Shown here: positions 33,074 through 41,544 of the stretch, piece after piece
Layout: the number at the start of each line of letters is the position of its first letter
How positions within the stretch are numbered: position 1 is the first letter of the stretch
IMG/VR virus record: IMGVR_UViG_3300007960_000033
Coordinates: 1-52,365 of that record
Origin: a virus
Strand: one strand, 5' to 3'
Length of the DNA stretch: 52,365 nucleotides
Position numbers and translations under genes: made by a program
Notes under the pieces: model-generated
The model's input: only the letters and a program-made list of their open reading frames with translations
Told to the model about the DNA's origin: nothing
The model's database searches: none

Positions 33074-33808
33074 ATGTCTTTTGATAGCTTTATTTGGGAT
33101 GAACAATTTGATTTAAATGTTGCTCGCGGAAAAGTTCGTGGAGCATCAACCATTCACAAGTTCGGAGCAACTCCATCACAATCAACAAATACTACCGCAA
33201 CAGTTTGGGATAAGGGAGATACTCTTTATCCTTGGAGTGCTTTTAATACTCCTGGGGTTCTTGTAGCAGAACAAGTTGGTGCAGATGATAATAGTAAAGT
33301 TGTAACTATTGTTGGTCTAGATTCAAATTGGGATATTATTGAAGAAGATTTCACATTATCAAGTACAGGAACTGTTACTGGAACTAAAATTTTTAAAAGA
33401 GTTTTTCGTGGATACGTAAAAACTGGATCCACAAATGTAGGAGAATTAAATTTTTCTAGAGAAGGAACACAAGTTCTTAGGATTAACGCAGGACTTGGAC
33501 AAACTCTAATGTCAATATATACGATACCAAACGGATATACTGGATACTTATATCAGGGTGTATGTAGTGCTCAGGCAGGTGCAGATGCTACTGGATTTAT
33601 GATGATTAGGTATAATACGATTGGACAAGCATTTAGGGTTGGACATACCTTTGAAGTTAGTGGATCTGGTGGAGAATATTTTTATAAGTTTGCATTTCCA
33701 CAAAAAATAACAGAACATTCTGATATAGATGTAAGATTAACGACAAGAAGTAATAATGGTAGATATACCGCTTCTTTTGATTTACTGTTGATTAAAAACG
33801 AATTATGA
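33074..33808 (+). CDS. Virion structural protein of unknown role, 244 aa
   Basis: The product starts MSFDSFIWDEQFDLNVARG and then TIHKFGATPSQSTNTTATVW and DTLYPWSAFNTPG. It is beta-rich, with many Gly/Thr/Ser turns, and ends TASFDLLLIKNEL. Similar proteins are frequent in marine T4-like phages and are usually listed as structural. The position just upstream of gp17 (ATGA overlap with its start) and the strand-rich pattern suggest a jelly-roll-like decoration or fibre-type subunit. No enzymatic motif is seen. Confidence 0.75.
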   Translation: MSFDSFIWDEQFDLNVARGKVRGASTIHKFGATPSQSTNTTATVWDKGDTLYPWSAFNTPGVLVAEQVGADDNSKVVTIVGLDSNWDIIEEDFTLSSTGTVTGTKIFKRVFRGYVKTGSTNVGELNFSREGTQVLRINAGLGQTLMSIYTIPNGYTGYLYQGVCSAQAGADATGFMMIRYNTIGQAFRVGHTFEVSGSGGEYFYKFAFPQKITEHSDIDVRLTTRSNNGRYTASFDLLLIKNEL

Positions 33809-35451
33809 GTGAAGTATACTTAGGTAATCCCAATCTAAAAAAAGCAAATACACAGATTGAGTTTACGCAAGATCAAATTGAAGAATTTATTAAATGTAAA
33901 GATGATCCTGTGTATTTTGCACATAACTATATTAAGATTGTTTCTCTTGATGAAGGTCTAACTCAGTTTCATCCATACGACTTTCAAGAAAATTTAATCA
34001 AAAATTTCCACAATAATAGATTTAATATCTGCAAAATGCCAAGGCAGACTGGTAAATCTACAACTGTAGTTTCATATTTGTTACATTATCTGATTTTTAA
34101 TGATAGCGTTAATATTGGTATTCTAGCAAACAAAGCGGCAACTGCAAGAGAACTTCTTGGTAGATTAGCAACTGCTTATGAAAATTTGCCTAAATGGATG
34201 CAACAAGGTATCATAGCATGGAATAGAGGTAACATTGAGTTAGAAAATGGATCAAAGATTTTGGCTGCTTCTACGTCTGCAAGTGCTGTCCGAGGTATGT
34301 CGTTTAACATCCTCTTTCTCGACGAGTTCGCTTTTGTCCCAAATCACATTGCTGACTCGTTTTTTGCCTCTGTTTATCCTACTATTACTTCTGGTAAAAA
34401 CACAAAAGTAATCATGGTTTCTACTCCTCACGGTATGAACCATTTTTATAGATTTTGGCATGATGCAGAAAGAAAGAAAAACGAATATATTCCAACAGAA
34501 GTACATTGGTCCGAAGTTCCTGGAAGAGATGCTGCATGGAAAGCTCAAACTATAGCAAACACTTCAGAGCAGCAGTTTAAAGTTGAGTTTGAATGTGAGT
34601 TTCTAGGTTCTGTTGATACTCTTATTGCACCTAGCAAACTCAAATCTATGATATATGATAATCCAATCAAACAAAATGTTGGATTAGATGTTTATAAGGA
34701 AGTAGAAAAAAATCACGATTATGTTATTACGGTAGACGTAGCTAGAGGAGTTAGTGAAGATTATTCTGCATTTATAGTTGTAGATATAACAGAATTTCCT
34801 CATAAAGTAGTTGCAAAGTATAGAAATAATGAGATAAAACCTATGCTATTTCCGAATATCATATATGACGTTGCAAAAAACTACAATGGAGCGTATATTC
34901 TTTGTGAAGTTAATGATATTGGAGATCAAGTAGCAAGTATTATCCAATACGATTTAGAATATCAAAATCTTCTTATGTGTTCTATGAGAGGTAGAGCAGG
35001 TCAAATTGTAGGTCAGGGTTTTAGTGGTAAAAAGACTCAACTTGGTGTAAAAATGTCTAAAACCGTAAAAAAAGTTGGTGCTCTCAATCTAAAAACTATG
35101 ATTGAAGAAGATAAACTAATATTTAATGACTATGAAATAATCTCAGAGTTAACTACATTTATACAAAAAAATAATTCATTTGAAGCTGAAGATGGATGTA
35201 ATGATGACCTAGCAATGTGTCTTGTGATTTATGCATGGTTAGTTGCTCAAGATTATTTTAAAGAACTAACAGATCAAGATATTAGAAAAAGATTATATGA
35301 AGAACAAAAAAACCAAATAGAACAGGATATGTCCCCATTTGGTTTTATTGTTGATGGTTTAGATGAAGGATCCTCTTTTGTAGATCCTGATGGCGATAGA
35401 TGGTTTACTGATGAATATGGTGACATGTCGTACATGTGGGATTATAGATAA
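33805..35451 (+). CDS. 17: Terminase large subunit gp17
   Basis: The 548-aa protein (T4: 610) has both motor and nuclease halves. ATPase: Walker A MPRQTGKST (78-86), Walker B ILFLDE (169-174) with catalytic Glu, and coupling motif STPHG (206-210). Nuclease: VITVDVARGVSEDYSAF with D311, ILCEVNDIGDQV near 365, and a final acidic CNDDLAM near 472, giving the RNase H-like metal cluster. It pumps DNA into the prohead through gp20 and cuts the concatemer. ATG overlaps the previous stop. Bases about 34262-34440, covering Walker B and motif III, use strikingly more C-ending codons than the rest of the gene. Confidence 0.95.
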   Translation: MSEVYLGNPNLKKANTQIEFTQDQIEEFIKCKDDPVYFAHNYIKIVSLDEGLTQFHPYDFQENLIKNFHNNRFNICKMPRQTGKSTTVVSYLLHYLIFNDSVNIGILANKAATARELLGRLATAYENLPKWMQQGIIAWNRGNIELENGSKILAASTSASAVRGMSFNILFLDEFAFVPNHIADSFFASVYPTITSGKNTKVIMVSTPHGMNHFYRFWHDAERKKNEYIPTEVHWSEVPGRDAAWKAQTIANTSEQQFKVEFECEFLGSVDTLIAPSKLKSMIYDNPIKQNVGLDVYKEVEKNHDYVITVDVARGVSEDYSAFIVVDITEFPHKVVAKYRNNEIKPMLFPNIIYDVAKNYNGAYILCEVNDIGDQVASIIQYDLEYQNLLMCSMRGRAGQIVGQGFSGKKTQLGVKMSKTVKKVGALNLKTMIEEDKLIFNDYEIISELTTFIQKNNSFEAEDGCNDDLAMCLVIYAWLVAQDYFKELTDQDIRKRLYEEQKNQIEQDMSPFGFIVDGLDEGSSFVDPDGDRWFTDEYGDMSYMWDYR

Positions 35452-35452
35452 T

Positions 35453-35680
35453 ATGGATTTATCAAACCATTTTAATGAAGAGCATTTATATTTAACAGAA
35501 AGAACTTGTAAAAAATGTGGTAAAAGAAAAGATCTTATTGATGGATTTTATAAAATAAGAAGGAATAAATACAATCTATCTTCTTATGCATATGAGTGTA
35601 AAGAATGTACAATAAAAAGGGTAATATCAAATAGAATGACACCTAAAGTCAATGATAAGTGGGAATATCCTGATTGGTAG
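35453..35680 (+). CDS. Small zinc-binding protein, 75 aa
   Basis: ATG 35453 begins one base after the gp17 stop. The upstream in-frame extension to 35390 lies inside gp17 and is rejected. The protein has two Cys pairs, CKKCGKRKDL near 20-29 and YECKECTIKRV near 48-58, spaced like the treble-clef zinc knuckle at the N-terminus of many phage HNH/endonuclease VII-type proteins, but the catalytic His/Asn part is missing. It could be a minimal nucleic-acid-binding zinc finger or a remnant of a homing endonuclease inserted between gp17 and gp18. No function is assigned. Confidence 0.75.
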   Translation: MDLSNHFNEEHLYLTERTCKKCGKRKDLIDGFYKIRRNKYNLSSYAYECKECTIKRVISNRMTPKVNDKWEYPDW

Positions 35681-35720
35681 TTGTTCATGCATTGTTTTAT
35701 CAACTGAAAGTATACGTATT

Positions 35721-35728
35721 ACTAAATA
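35721..35728 (+). promoter_or_regulatory. Weak late-promoter-like ACTAAATA before gp18
   Basis: This is the only late-type sequence in the 84-base gap before gp18, with six of eight consensus bases, and lies 36 bases before the start. A good ribosome binding site (CGGAG) is at about 35751-35755. Confidence 0.35.
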
Positions 35729-35764
35729 TTTTTAGATAAACTGAGTAATACGGAGAACTAAAAA

Positions 35765-37972
35765 ATGGCAACTCCTCAATTATCTCCTGGCGTATTAGTC
35801 AGGGAAGTTGATTTAACTGTAGGAAGAGCTGATAATGTACTTGATAATATTGGTGGTATTTGCGGACCTTTTGTTAAGGGACCTGTAAATGATGTTACCG
35901 ACATCACCACTGAGCAAGAACTGATTGATGTTTTTGGAAGACCTCAATCTACGGATGCACAATATGAGTATTGGATGTCAGCTTCAGCATTTCTTTCCTA
36001 TGGAGGAGTTCTGAAAGTTGTTAGAACTGGAGATGATCAGTTCAAAAATGCTTCTGCTATTAGAGGTCCTGGAGGTGTTTCTATTGCATCAACATCTGCT
36101 TTAAAGATTTTAAACTATGAAAACTATGAAGAGTTTTGGGCAGATGACATTGCAGACTATATTTTTGCAGCAAAAAATCCTGGTTCTTGGTCAAATGATT
36201 TAAAAATTTGCGTTATTGATGACAAAGCAGATCAAATTCTTAATGTTGGAGCAGCTGCAACTGCTAATATTGTTGTTGGTTATGCTGTTTCAACAGCACT
36301 AACAAGTATTCCTTCTGCTGGTATCGGAACAACTTCTCTATTCACTGGTAGTTTAAGAGGAATAGTAACAGGAGTTGGTAATAGCACTATTGATGTTAAA
36401 GTTACTGGACTAGTATCTACAAACGGAGTTGTTACTCCAATATCATATAAAGAAAGAAGTCAACTAAGATCTTTTAGACCAGGAAATACAATCGTTGTCT
36501 TAGGATCATCTGGAAATGTGATTTCAAATGCTTCTGCAACTTTAGGAAGTGCAGAATCTGATGCTACAGATTGGTATGATGAACAAATAATTGAGTTAGA
36601 AAATGCGAAAATTTTATGGAGATCCATCGCTCCAAAACCAACTACAAGTCAGTTTGTAGCAGAAAGAAATGGTAAAAATGATGCTATGCATATAGCAGTC
36701 ATTGATGATACTGGTAATGTTACTGGTATTCAGGGAAATCTTTTAGAAAAGCACCTATTTTTATCAAAAGCAACTGATGCAACTTCTTCTGAAAATGCAC
36801 CATTAAAAATATGGTGGAAAGAATATATTGCAAAATATTCCGATTATATTTTTGTCGGTGATAATCCTTCCGATAATCTTTACACATATGAAGAAGTTGT
36901 TGCTACTGGATTTTCAACAAACTTCTCTCCAGTAAGTGATTCTGATGGTAGCTGGAATGAACCAGCTCAGAGCAAAACTTTTAGTGCTCTTGGAAATGTC
37001 ACATATACTTTAAGTGGTGGACTTGATTATAATGCTAAAACATCTATTACAGAGACTCAATCATTAGAAGCAGATTTGGGTAGTATCTTCACTTCATATA
37101 ATCTATTTGAAGATAAAGATGAAGTTGAAGTTGATTATTTAATCATGGGTCCAGGCATGAATAATAAGTTTGCTTCACAAGCAAAGGCAAATCATTTAAT
37201 TGCCCTTGCAAATGGAAGAAAAGATTGTATTGCAGTTATTTCTCCTCATAGAGATGATCTTGTAAATGTTTCAAACAAAAATAGACAAACAGATAATATT
37301 ATTGAGTTTTTTGCTCCTCTAGAATCTTCATCTTATGCAATATTTGATAGTGGATATAAGTATACTTACGATAGATTCAATAATAAGTTCCGTTATGTTC
37401 CTTGCAACGCTGATATTGCTGGATTGTGTGTGAGAACTTCAATTTTTGCATATCCTTGGTTCTCTCCTGCAGGTCAGCAAAGAGGATTATTAAATAATGC
37501 TATTAAACTTGCATATAATCCAACAAAACCACAAAGAGATAAGTTATATCCTGCAAGAATTAACTCTGTTGTTAATAAACCAGGAATAGGAATTATGTTG
37601 TTTGGTGATAAAACTGCTCTTGGATATGCATCTGCATTCGATAGAATTAATGTTCGTCGTTTATTCTTAACTGTTGAACAAGCACTTCAAAGATCTGCTG
37701 AAGCTCAGTTATTCGAACTAAATGATGAGATTACAAGAGCGAACTTTGTGAACATTGTTGAACCATATCTAAGAGATATTAAAGCTAAAAGAGGTTTATA
37801 TGGTTTCTTAGTTGTATGTGATGAATCAAATAATACCCCAGATGTTATTGATAATAATGAGTTTAGAGCAGACATCTTCTTGAAGCCTGCTAAGTCTATT
37901 AACTATGTAACTCTAACATTCGTAGCAACTAGAACAGGTGTTGCGTTTGAAGAAGTTGTTGGAACTGTTTGA
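35765..37972 (+). CDS. 18: Tail sheath protein gp18
   Basis: The 735-aa product (T4: 659) opens MATPQLSPGVLVREVDLTVG and DNIGGICGPFVKGPVND, the usual sheath N-terminus. The conserved C-terminal core is present: IAVISPHRDD, then RFNNKFRYVPCNADIAGLC, FAYPWFSPAGQQRGLLNNA and RRLFLTVEQALQRSAE. This core forms the contractile ring contacts via extended strands. The extra length is in the central protruding domains (about 140-420), exposed on the sheath surface. It has its own spacer with a good ribosome binding site. Confidence 0.96.
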   Translation: MATPQLSPGVLVREVDLTVGRADNVLDNIGGICGPFVKGPVNDVTDITTEQELIDVFGRPQSTDAQYEYWMSASAFLSYGGVLKVVRTGDDQFKNASAIRGPGGVSIASTSALKILNYENYEEFWADDIADYIFAAKNPGSWSNDLKICVIDDKADQILNVGAAATANIVVGYAVSTALTSIPSAGIGTTSLFTGSLRGIVTGVGNSTIDVKVTGLVSTNGVVTPISYKERSQLRSFRPGNTIVVLGSSGNVISNASATLGSAESDATDWYDEQIIELENAKILWRSIAPKPTTSQFVAERNGKNDAMHIAVIDDTGNVTGIQGNLLEKHLFLSKATDATSSENAPLKIWWKEYIAKYSDYIFVGDNPSDNLYTYEEVVATGFSTNFSPVSDSDGSWNEPAQSKTFSALGNVTYTLSGGLDYNAKTSITETQSLEADLGSIFTSYNLFEDKDEVEVDYLIMGPGMNNKFASQAKANHLIALANGRKDCIAVISPHRDDLVNVSNKNRQTDNIIEFFAPLESSSYAIFDSGYKYTYDRFNNKFRYVPCNADIAGLCVRTSIFAYPWFSPAGQQRGLLNNAIKLAYNPTKPQRDKLYPARINSVVNKPGIGIMLFGDKTALGYASAFDRINVRRLFLTVEQALQRSAEAQLFELNDEITRANFVNIVEPYLRDIKAKRGLYGFLVVCDESNNTPDVIDNNEFRADIFLKPAKSINYVTLTFVATRTGVAFEEVVGTV

Positions 37973-38010
37973 TAAACACTTAACATAACTACTAAGGAGG
38001 CACTAAAAAA

Positions 38011-38631
38011 ATGGCAACCCTAAAAAGCTTATCCCAGTTCAAATCTAAGTTGATTGGTGGAGGAGCAAGACCAAATCTTTTTGAAGTTCAACTACCTTCT
38101 ATCCCTGGTGGTATCGACTTAGGAATTCAAGGAGATGGTACTGGAGTATATGATTCAGAAAACTTTACATTTTTATGTAAAGCAGCAGCTCTTCCTGCAT
38201 CTACCATAAATCCAATCGAAGTTCCATTCAGAGGTCGTACATTGAAAGTTGCTGGAGACAGAACTTTTGATGTTTGGACAATCACTGTTATTAATGATGA
38301 AGCTTTTGATCACAGAAGAGTATTTGAATCTTGGATGCAAAATGTAAATCAGTATTCTGATCATAGTGGAATAACAAATCCAAACGATTATATGACAGAT
38401 GCTACTGTTCTTCAACTTGGTAGAGCATCAATCGGTAGAGAAACTGGAACAGGAACTGGTGGAAATGCAAATGTTCTAGCACAATACAAGTTTAAGGATA
38501 TTTTCCCAACTAGTATTTCTGCTATTGATCTTTCATATGAAAATACGGACACCATTGAAGAGTTTACTGTCGAATTCCAAGTACAATTCTGGTATCCAGA
38601 AAGAGCTGGAACTAACGTTGCTCAAGGATAA
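38011..38631 (+). CDS. 19: Tail tube protein gp19
   Basis: At 206 aa (T4: 163) it retains the full tube fold: FTFLCKAAALPASTINPIEV, RTLKVAGDRTFDVWTITVIN and DEAFDHRRVFESWMQ align with T4 FTFQCKATALPAG, INVAGDRTFDDWTVTVMN and DEAHDARQKFVDW. The additional residues are near the N-terminus and a Gly/Thr loop (GRETGTGTGGNAN). Hexamers stack to form the DNA channel under the sheath. AAGGAGG at 37994-38000 is the best ribosome binding site in the late region, fitting a protein needed in high copy. Confidence 0.95.
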   Translation: MATLKSLSQFKSKLIGGGARPNLFEVQLPSIPGGIDLGIQGDGTGVYDSENFTFLCKAAALPASTINPIEVPFRGRTLKVAGDRTFDVWTITVINDEAFDHRRVFESWMQNVNQYSDHSGITNPNDYMTDATVLQLGRASIGRETGTGTGGNANVLAQYKFKDIFPTSISAIDLSYENTDTIEEFTVEFQVQFWYPERAGTNVAQG

Positions 38632-38637
38632 TAAATA
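38630..38637 (+). promoter_or_regulatory. Late promoter AATAAATA before gp20
   Basis: The octamer overlaps the gp19 stop and is 33 bases before the gp20 start, allowing the portal and downstream head genes to be transcribed separately from the abundant sheath and tube genes. Confidence 0.55.
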
Positions 38638-38670
38638 ATATATACAATAAGTAGTATATAGGACTTAATA

Positions 38671-40308
38671 ATGGCGAGATTGTTTGGATTCTCAATTGAT
38701 GATAACAAAGATAACTCTAAAGATCTGATATCCCCCATTCCTCAAAATAATGAGGATGGGGTTGATTATTATCTAACAAGTGGATTTTTTGGAACATCAG
38801 TTGATATTGAGGGAGTATATAAAACTGAGCATGATTTAATCAAAAGATATAGAGAAATGTCTCTACATCCAGAAGTTGATAGCGCCATTGAAGATATTGT
38901 AAATGAAGCTATAGTATCTGATACATATGATGTTCCTGTTCAGATTGAGTTATCAAATTTAAATGCTAGTGAGAGTTTAAAAACAAAAATCAGAGAAGAG
39001 TTTAAAAATATTTTAGATATTTTAGATTTTGACAAAAAATGTCATGAGATTTATAGAAACTGGTATATTGATGGTAGAATTTATTATCATAAAGTAATAG
39101 ATATTAAAAATCCACAGGAAGGAATACAAGAATTAAGGCATATTGATGCCTTAAAAATGAGATACGTTAGGGCAAAAAAGAAAAAAAATAACTTAGATAT
39201 TAACATTGTATCTAAAAAGGATGATCCAATGAACTTGGATTTTCCAATCATTGATGAGTATTTTGAATACACACCAAAAACTAGCGGATTAAATACTCAA
39301 AATAATCCATCAGGTGCTATAAAAATTGCAAAAGATGCTGTTTCATATTGCAGTTCTGGATTAGTAGATAGAAATAAAAATACTGTTCTTTCATATTTAC
39401 ATAAGTCCATCAAAGCTCTCAATCAACTAAGAATGATTGAAGACTCTCTGGTTATTTACAGATTATCCAGAGCACCAGAACGTCGTATATTTTATATTGA
39501 TGTTGGCAACTTACCAAAAGTAAAAGCAGAACAATATTTGCGTGACGTAATGATGCGTTATCGCAACAAGCTAGTTTATGATGCAAATACTGGAGAAATA
39601 AGAGATGACAAAAAGTACATGTCAATGCTTGAAGATTTTTGGTTGCCTCGCAGAGAGGGTGGAAGGGGAACAGAAATCTCAACTTTGCCAGGAGGCCAAA
39701 ATCTTGGAGAAATCACTGATATTGAATATTTTAAGAAAAAACTATACAGAGCACTTAATGTTCCACCCTCAAGAATGGATGGAGAAGGTGGGTTTAACTT
39801 GGGCAGATCTTCTGAAATCTTAAGAGATGAACTTAAGTTTACTAAGTTTGTTGGACGTTTAAGAAAAAGATTTTCAAATCTATTCAATGATATGTTGAGA
39901 ACTCAGTTACTTTTAAAAAATGTTGTGACTCCAGAAGATTGGGAAAAAATGTCTCAGCATATACAGTATGACTTCTTATATGATAATCACTTCTCAGAGT
40001 TAAAAGAATCTGAACTATTAACAGAAAGATTAAATCTAGCAGTTACTGCTGAGCCATATGTTGGTAGATATTTTTCTCAGGATTATTTGAGAAGAAAAAT
40101 TCTTCGCCAGACTGATGAAGAAATAATAGAGCAAGATAAACTTATTAAAAAAGAAATCAAAGATGGTGTTATTCCTGATCCAAGCATACCAGTAGATCCA
40201 GAAACTGGAATGCCAATGGATACTATGAACGGAGAAATGGGACAAGTTCCTTTAGAACCTCAGATTGATGAAAAACCTGTGCAAGCTCCTAAAGGAGGAG
40301 AGATATAA
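38671..40308 (+). CDS. 20: Portal protein gp20
   Basis: The 545-aa product (T4: 524) shows family blocks YREMSLHPEVDSAIEDIVNE, IYRNWYIDGRIYYHKVID, LNQLRMIEDSLVIYRLSRAP followed by ERRIFYIDVGNLPK, and FWLPRREGGRGTEISTLPGG and LGEITDIEYFKKKLYRALNV. Twelve copies form the DNA entry vertex, nucleate prohead assembly and anchor gp17 and later gp13. The C-terminus is Pro/Met/Glu-rich (PVDPETGMPMDTMNGEMG) and probably disordered. Antisense frames across this gene are shadows. Confidence 0.96.
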   Translation: MARLFGFSIDDNKDNSKDLISPIPQNNEDGVDYYLTSGFFGTSVDIEGVYKTEHDLIKRYREMSLHPEVDSAIEDIVNEAIVSDTYDVPVQIELSNLNASESLKTKIREEFKNILDILDFDKKCHEIYRNWYIDGRIYYHKVIDIKNPQEGIQELRHIDALKMRYVRAKKKKNNLDINIVSKKDDPMNLDFPIIDEYFEYTPKTSGLNTQNNPSGAIKIAKDAVSYCSSGLVDRNKNTVLSYLHKSIKALNQLRMIEDSLVIYRLSRAPERRIFYIDVGNLPKVKAEQYLRDVMMRYRNKLVYDANTGEIRDDKKYMSMLEDFWLPRREGGRGTEISTLPGGQNLGEITDIEYFKKKLYRALNVPPSRMDGEGGFNLGRSSEILRDELKFTKFVGRLRKRFSNLFNDMLRTQLLLKNVVTPEDWEKMSQHIQYDFLYDNHFSELKESELLTERLNLAVTAEPYVGRYFSQDYLRRKILRQTDEEIIEQDKLIKKEIKDGVIPDPSIPVDPETGMPMDTMNGEMGQVPLEPQIDEKPVQAPKGGEI

Positions 40309-40311
40309 ATA
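40304..40311 (+). promoter_or_regulatory. Exact T4-type late promoter TATAAATA
   Basis: All eight bases match the T4 late consensus. It overlaps the gp20 stop and lies 27 bases before the gp67-like core gene. Confidence 0.75.
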
Positions 40312-40338
40312 ATAATATTGTAATATCAAAACAAAATC

Positions 40339-40515
40339 ATGGATGAACTAATGGATATGATTATTGCTGATGATTCACCAGCAAATATCAGCGATAAAAT
40401 TAAAGATCTTTTATATTCAAAAGCATCAGAAAGAGTAACTTCTTTAAAACCTTCTGTTTCAAACTCTATTTTTGGTAGTGATGAATCAGAAGAATATTTT
40501 GACGGTGAAGAATAA
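40339..40515 (+). CDS. 67: Prohead core protein, gp67-like, 58 aa
   Basis: ATG 40339 opens a 58-codon frame: MDELMDMIIADDSPANISDK, an amphipathic helix, and an acidic end (GSDESEEYFDGEE). T4 gp67 starts MEGLIEAIKSND and also ends in a long acidic tail; in T4 it likewise lies between gp20 and gp21. Gp67 is an essential scaffold component cut to peptides by gp21. The assignment depends on synteny, N-terminal similarity and acidity. It is shorter than T4 gp67 (80 aa). It follows an exact late promoter. Confidence 0.75.
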   Translation: MDELMDMIIADDSPANISDKIKDLLYSKASERVTSLKPSVSNSIFGSDESEEYFDGEE

Positions 40516-40535
40516 AAACTTATTTTTTTAAAACC

Positions 40536-40814
40536 ATGTCACAAAGAACATTATTAATTGATGGAGAAAATGCTCTAACAGTAAATGCATCAGATGTAAA
40601 TACTGCATCAAATGCTACTTGTTTAAGAGTATGGAATGGTCATACAGGTGTTTCTACAGTAAGTATTGCTAAAAGCACTATTTCTGGATATGCAAGCACA
40701 TGCACTATGACAATGGCATCTGAATCTGTTGAATTTGTTGAGAAAGGACCACAAGATATTATTTGGTCATCTAACACTGCAGTAAAAGTAGCAAAAGTAG
40801 CATTTACAAGTTAA
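40536..40814 (+). CDS. Small beta-rich hypothetical protein, 92 aa
   Basis: The product starts MSQRTLLIDGENALTVNASD and is almost all short strands rich in Thr, Ser, Ala and Val (VSTVSIAKSTISGYAST; SVEFVEKGPQDIIWSS; VKVAKVAFTS), suggesting a single immunoglobulin-like or jelly-roll sandwich. It occupies the place of T4 gp68 but does not look like it. A head decoration or minor virion protein is possible. Similar short proteins occur in cyanophages, with no role known to me. It starts 20 bases after the gp67-like gene and ends five bases before gp21. Confidence 0.7.
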   Translation: MSQRTLLIDGENALTVNASDVNTASNATCLRVWNGHTGVSTVSIAKSTISGYASTCTMTMASESVEFVEKGPQDIIWSSNTAVKVAKVAFTS

Positions 40815-40819
40815 AAAAA

Positions 40820-41470
40820 ATGAAACTAATAAGAGAAGAGATTGAAAAAGTAGAGCTTATTACAGAAGGAACTGGAAAGGAAGCTAAACTTTATATCAAA
40901 GGACCATTTTTACAAGCAGAATGTGTTAATAGAAATGGTCGTATGTATCCTATGTCCATTATGGAAAAGGAAGTGAAGCGTTATAATGAACAATATGTTT
41001 TAAAGGGACGTGCTCTTGGAGAGCTTGGTCATCCAGATGGACCTACTGTAAATCTTGATAGAGTTTCACATAAGATTGTAGATCTTCAAAAAGAAGGAAA
41101 CAATTTTGTTGGAAAAGCACAAATTCTTTCAACTCCAATGGGTAAGATTGCAGAATCTTTACTTAAAGATGGAGTTACTCTTGGAGTTTCTTCTCGTGGT
41201 ATTGGTTCTTTAATCACTACAAAAGAAGGATATAAACAAGTAGGTGAAGATTTCATGCTTGCTACAGCAGCTGATATTGTTGCTGATCCTTCAGCACCTG
41301 ATGCATTTGTTCAGGGAATTATGGAAGGAAAAGAGTGGGTATGGGAGGGTGGAATTCTCCGCGAAAAATATGCTGAGCAAGTAAAAAGAAGAGTAAATCA
41401 TCTTGTTGATCAGAAAAAACTTGATGAACATAAGATTGATTTATTTAATAACTTCTTAAATTCACTATAA
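40820..41470 (+). CDS. 21: Prohead core protein and protease gp21
   Basis: The 216-aa product matches T4 gp21 (212) in length and motifs: NRNGRMYPMSIMEKEVKRY (38-56), catalytic His71 in LGELGHPDGPTVNLDRVSH, and the nucleophilic Ser in LGVSSRGIGSL (S124 or S125), followed by TAADIVADPSAPDAF with the likely third residue. It is a herpesvirus-assemblin-like serine protease assembled into the prohead core, where it matures gp23, the scaffold and internal proteins after (I/L)-x-E. Likely substrates in this window are gp23 (LTE, residues 56-58) and the 105-aa protein (ISE, residues 8-10). Confidence 0.95.
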   Translation: MKLIREEIEKVELITEGTGKEAKLYIKGPFLQAECVNRNGRMYPMSIMEKEVKRYNEQYVLKGRALGELGHPDGPTVNLDRVSHKIVDLQKEGNNFVGKAQILSTPMGKIAESLLKDGVTLGVSSRGIGSLITTKEGYKQVGEDFMLATAADIVADPSAPDAFVQGIMEGKEWVWEGGILREKYAEQVKRRVNHLVDQKKLDEHKIDLFNNFLNSL

Positions 41471-41494
41471 TTTATCTAGTGGAAATTAATAAAG

Positions 41495-41506
41495 TATAAA
41501 TAAATA
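41495..41506 (+). promoter_or_regulatory. Exact late promoter TATAAATA with a second overlapping octamer
   Basis: TATAAATA at 41495-41502 matches the T4 late consensus completely, and AATAAATA overlaps at 41499-41506. It lies 42 bases before gp22 and is the obvious promoter for the most abundant virion genes, gp22 and gp23. Confidence 0.8.
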
Positions 41507-41544
41507 TAGATTTCATAACGTAAAAGGTAATCGGAGAGTTTTAA

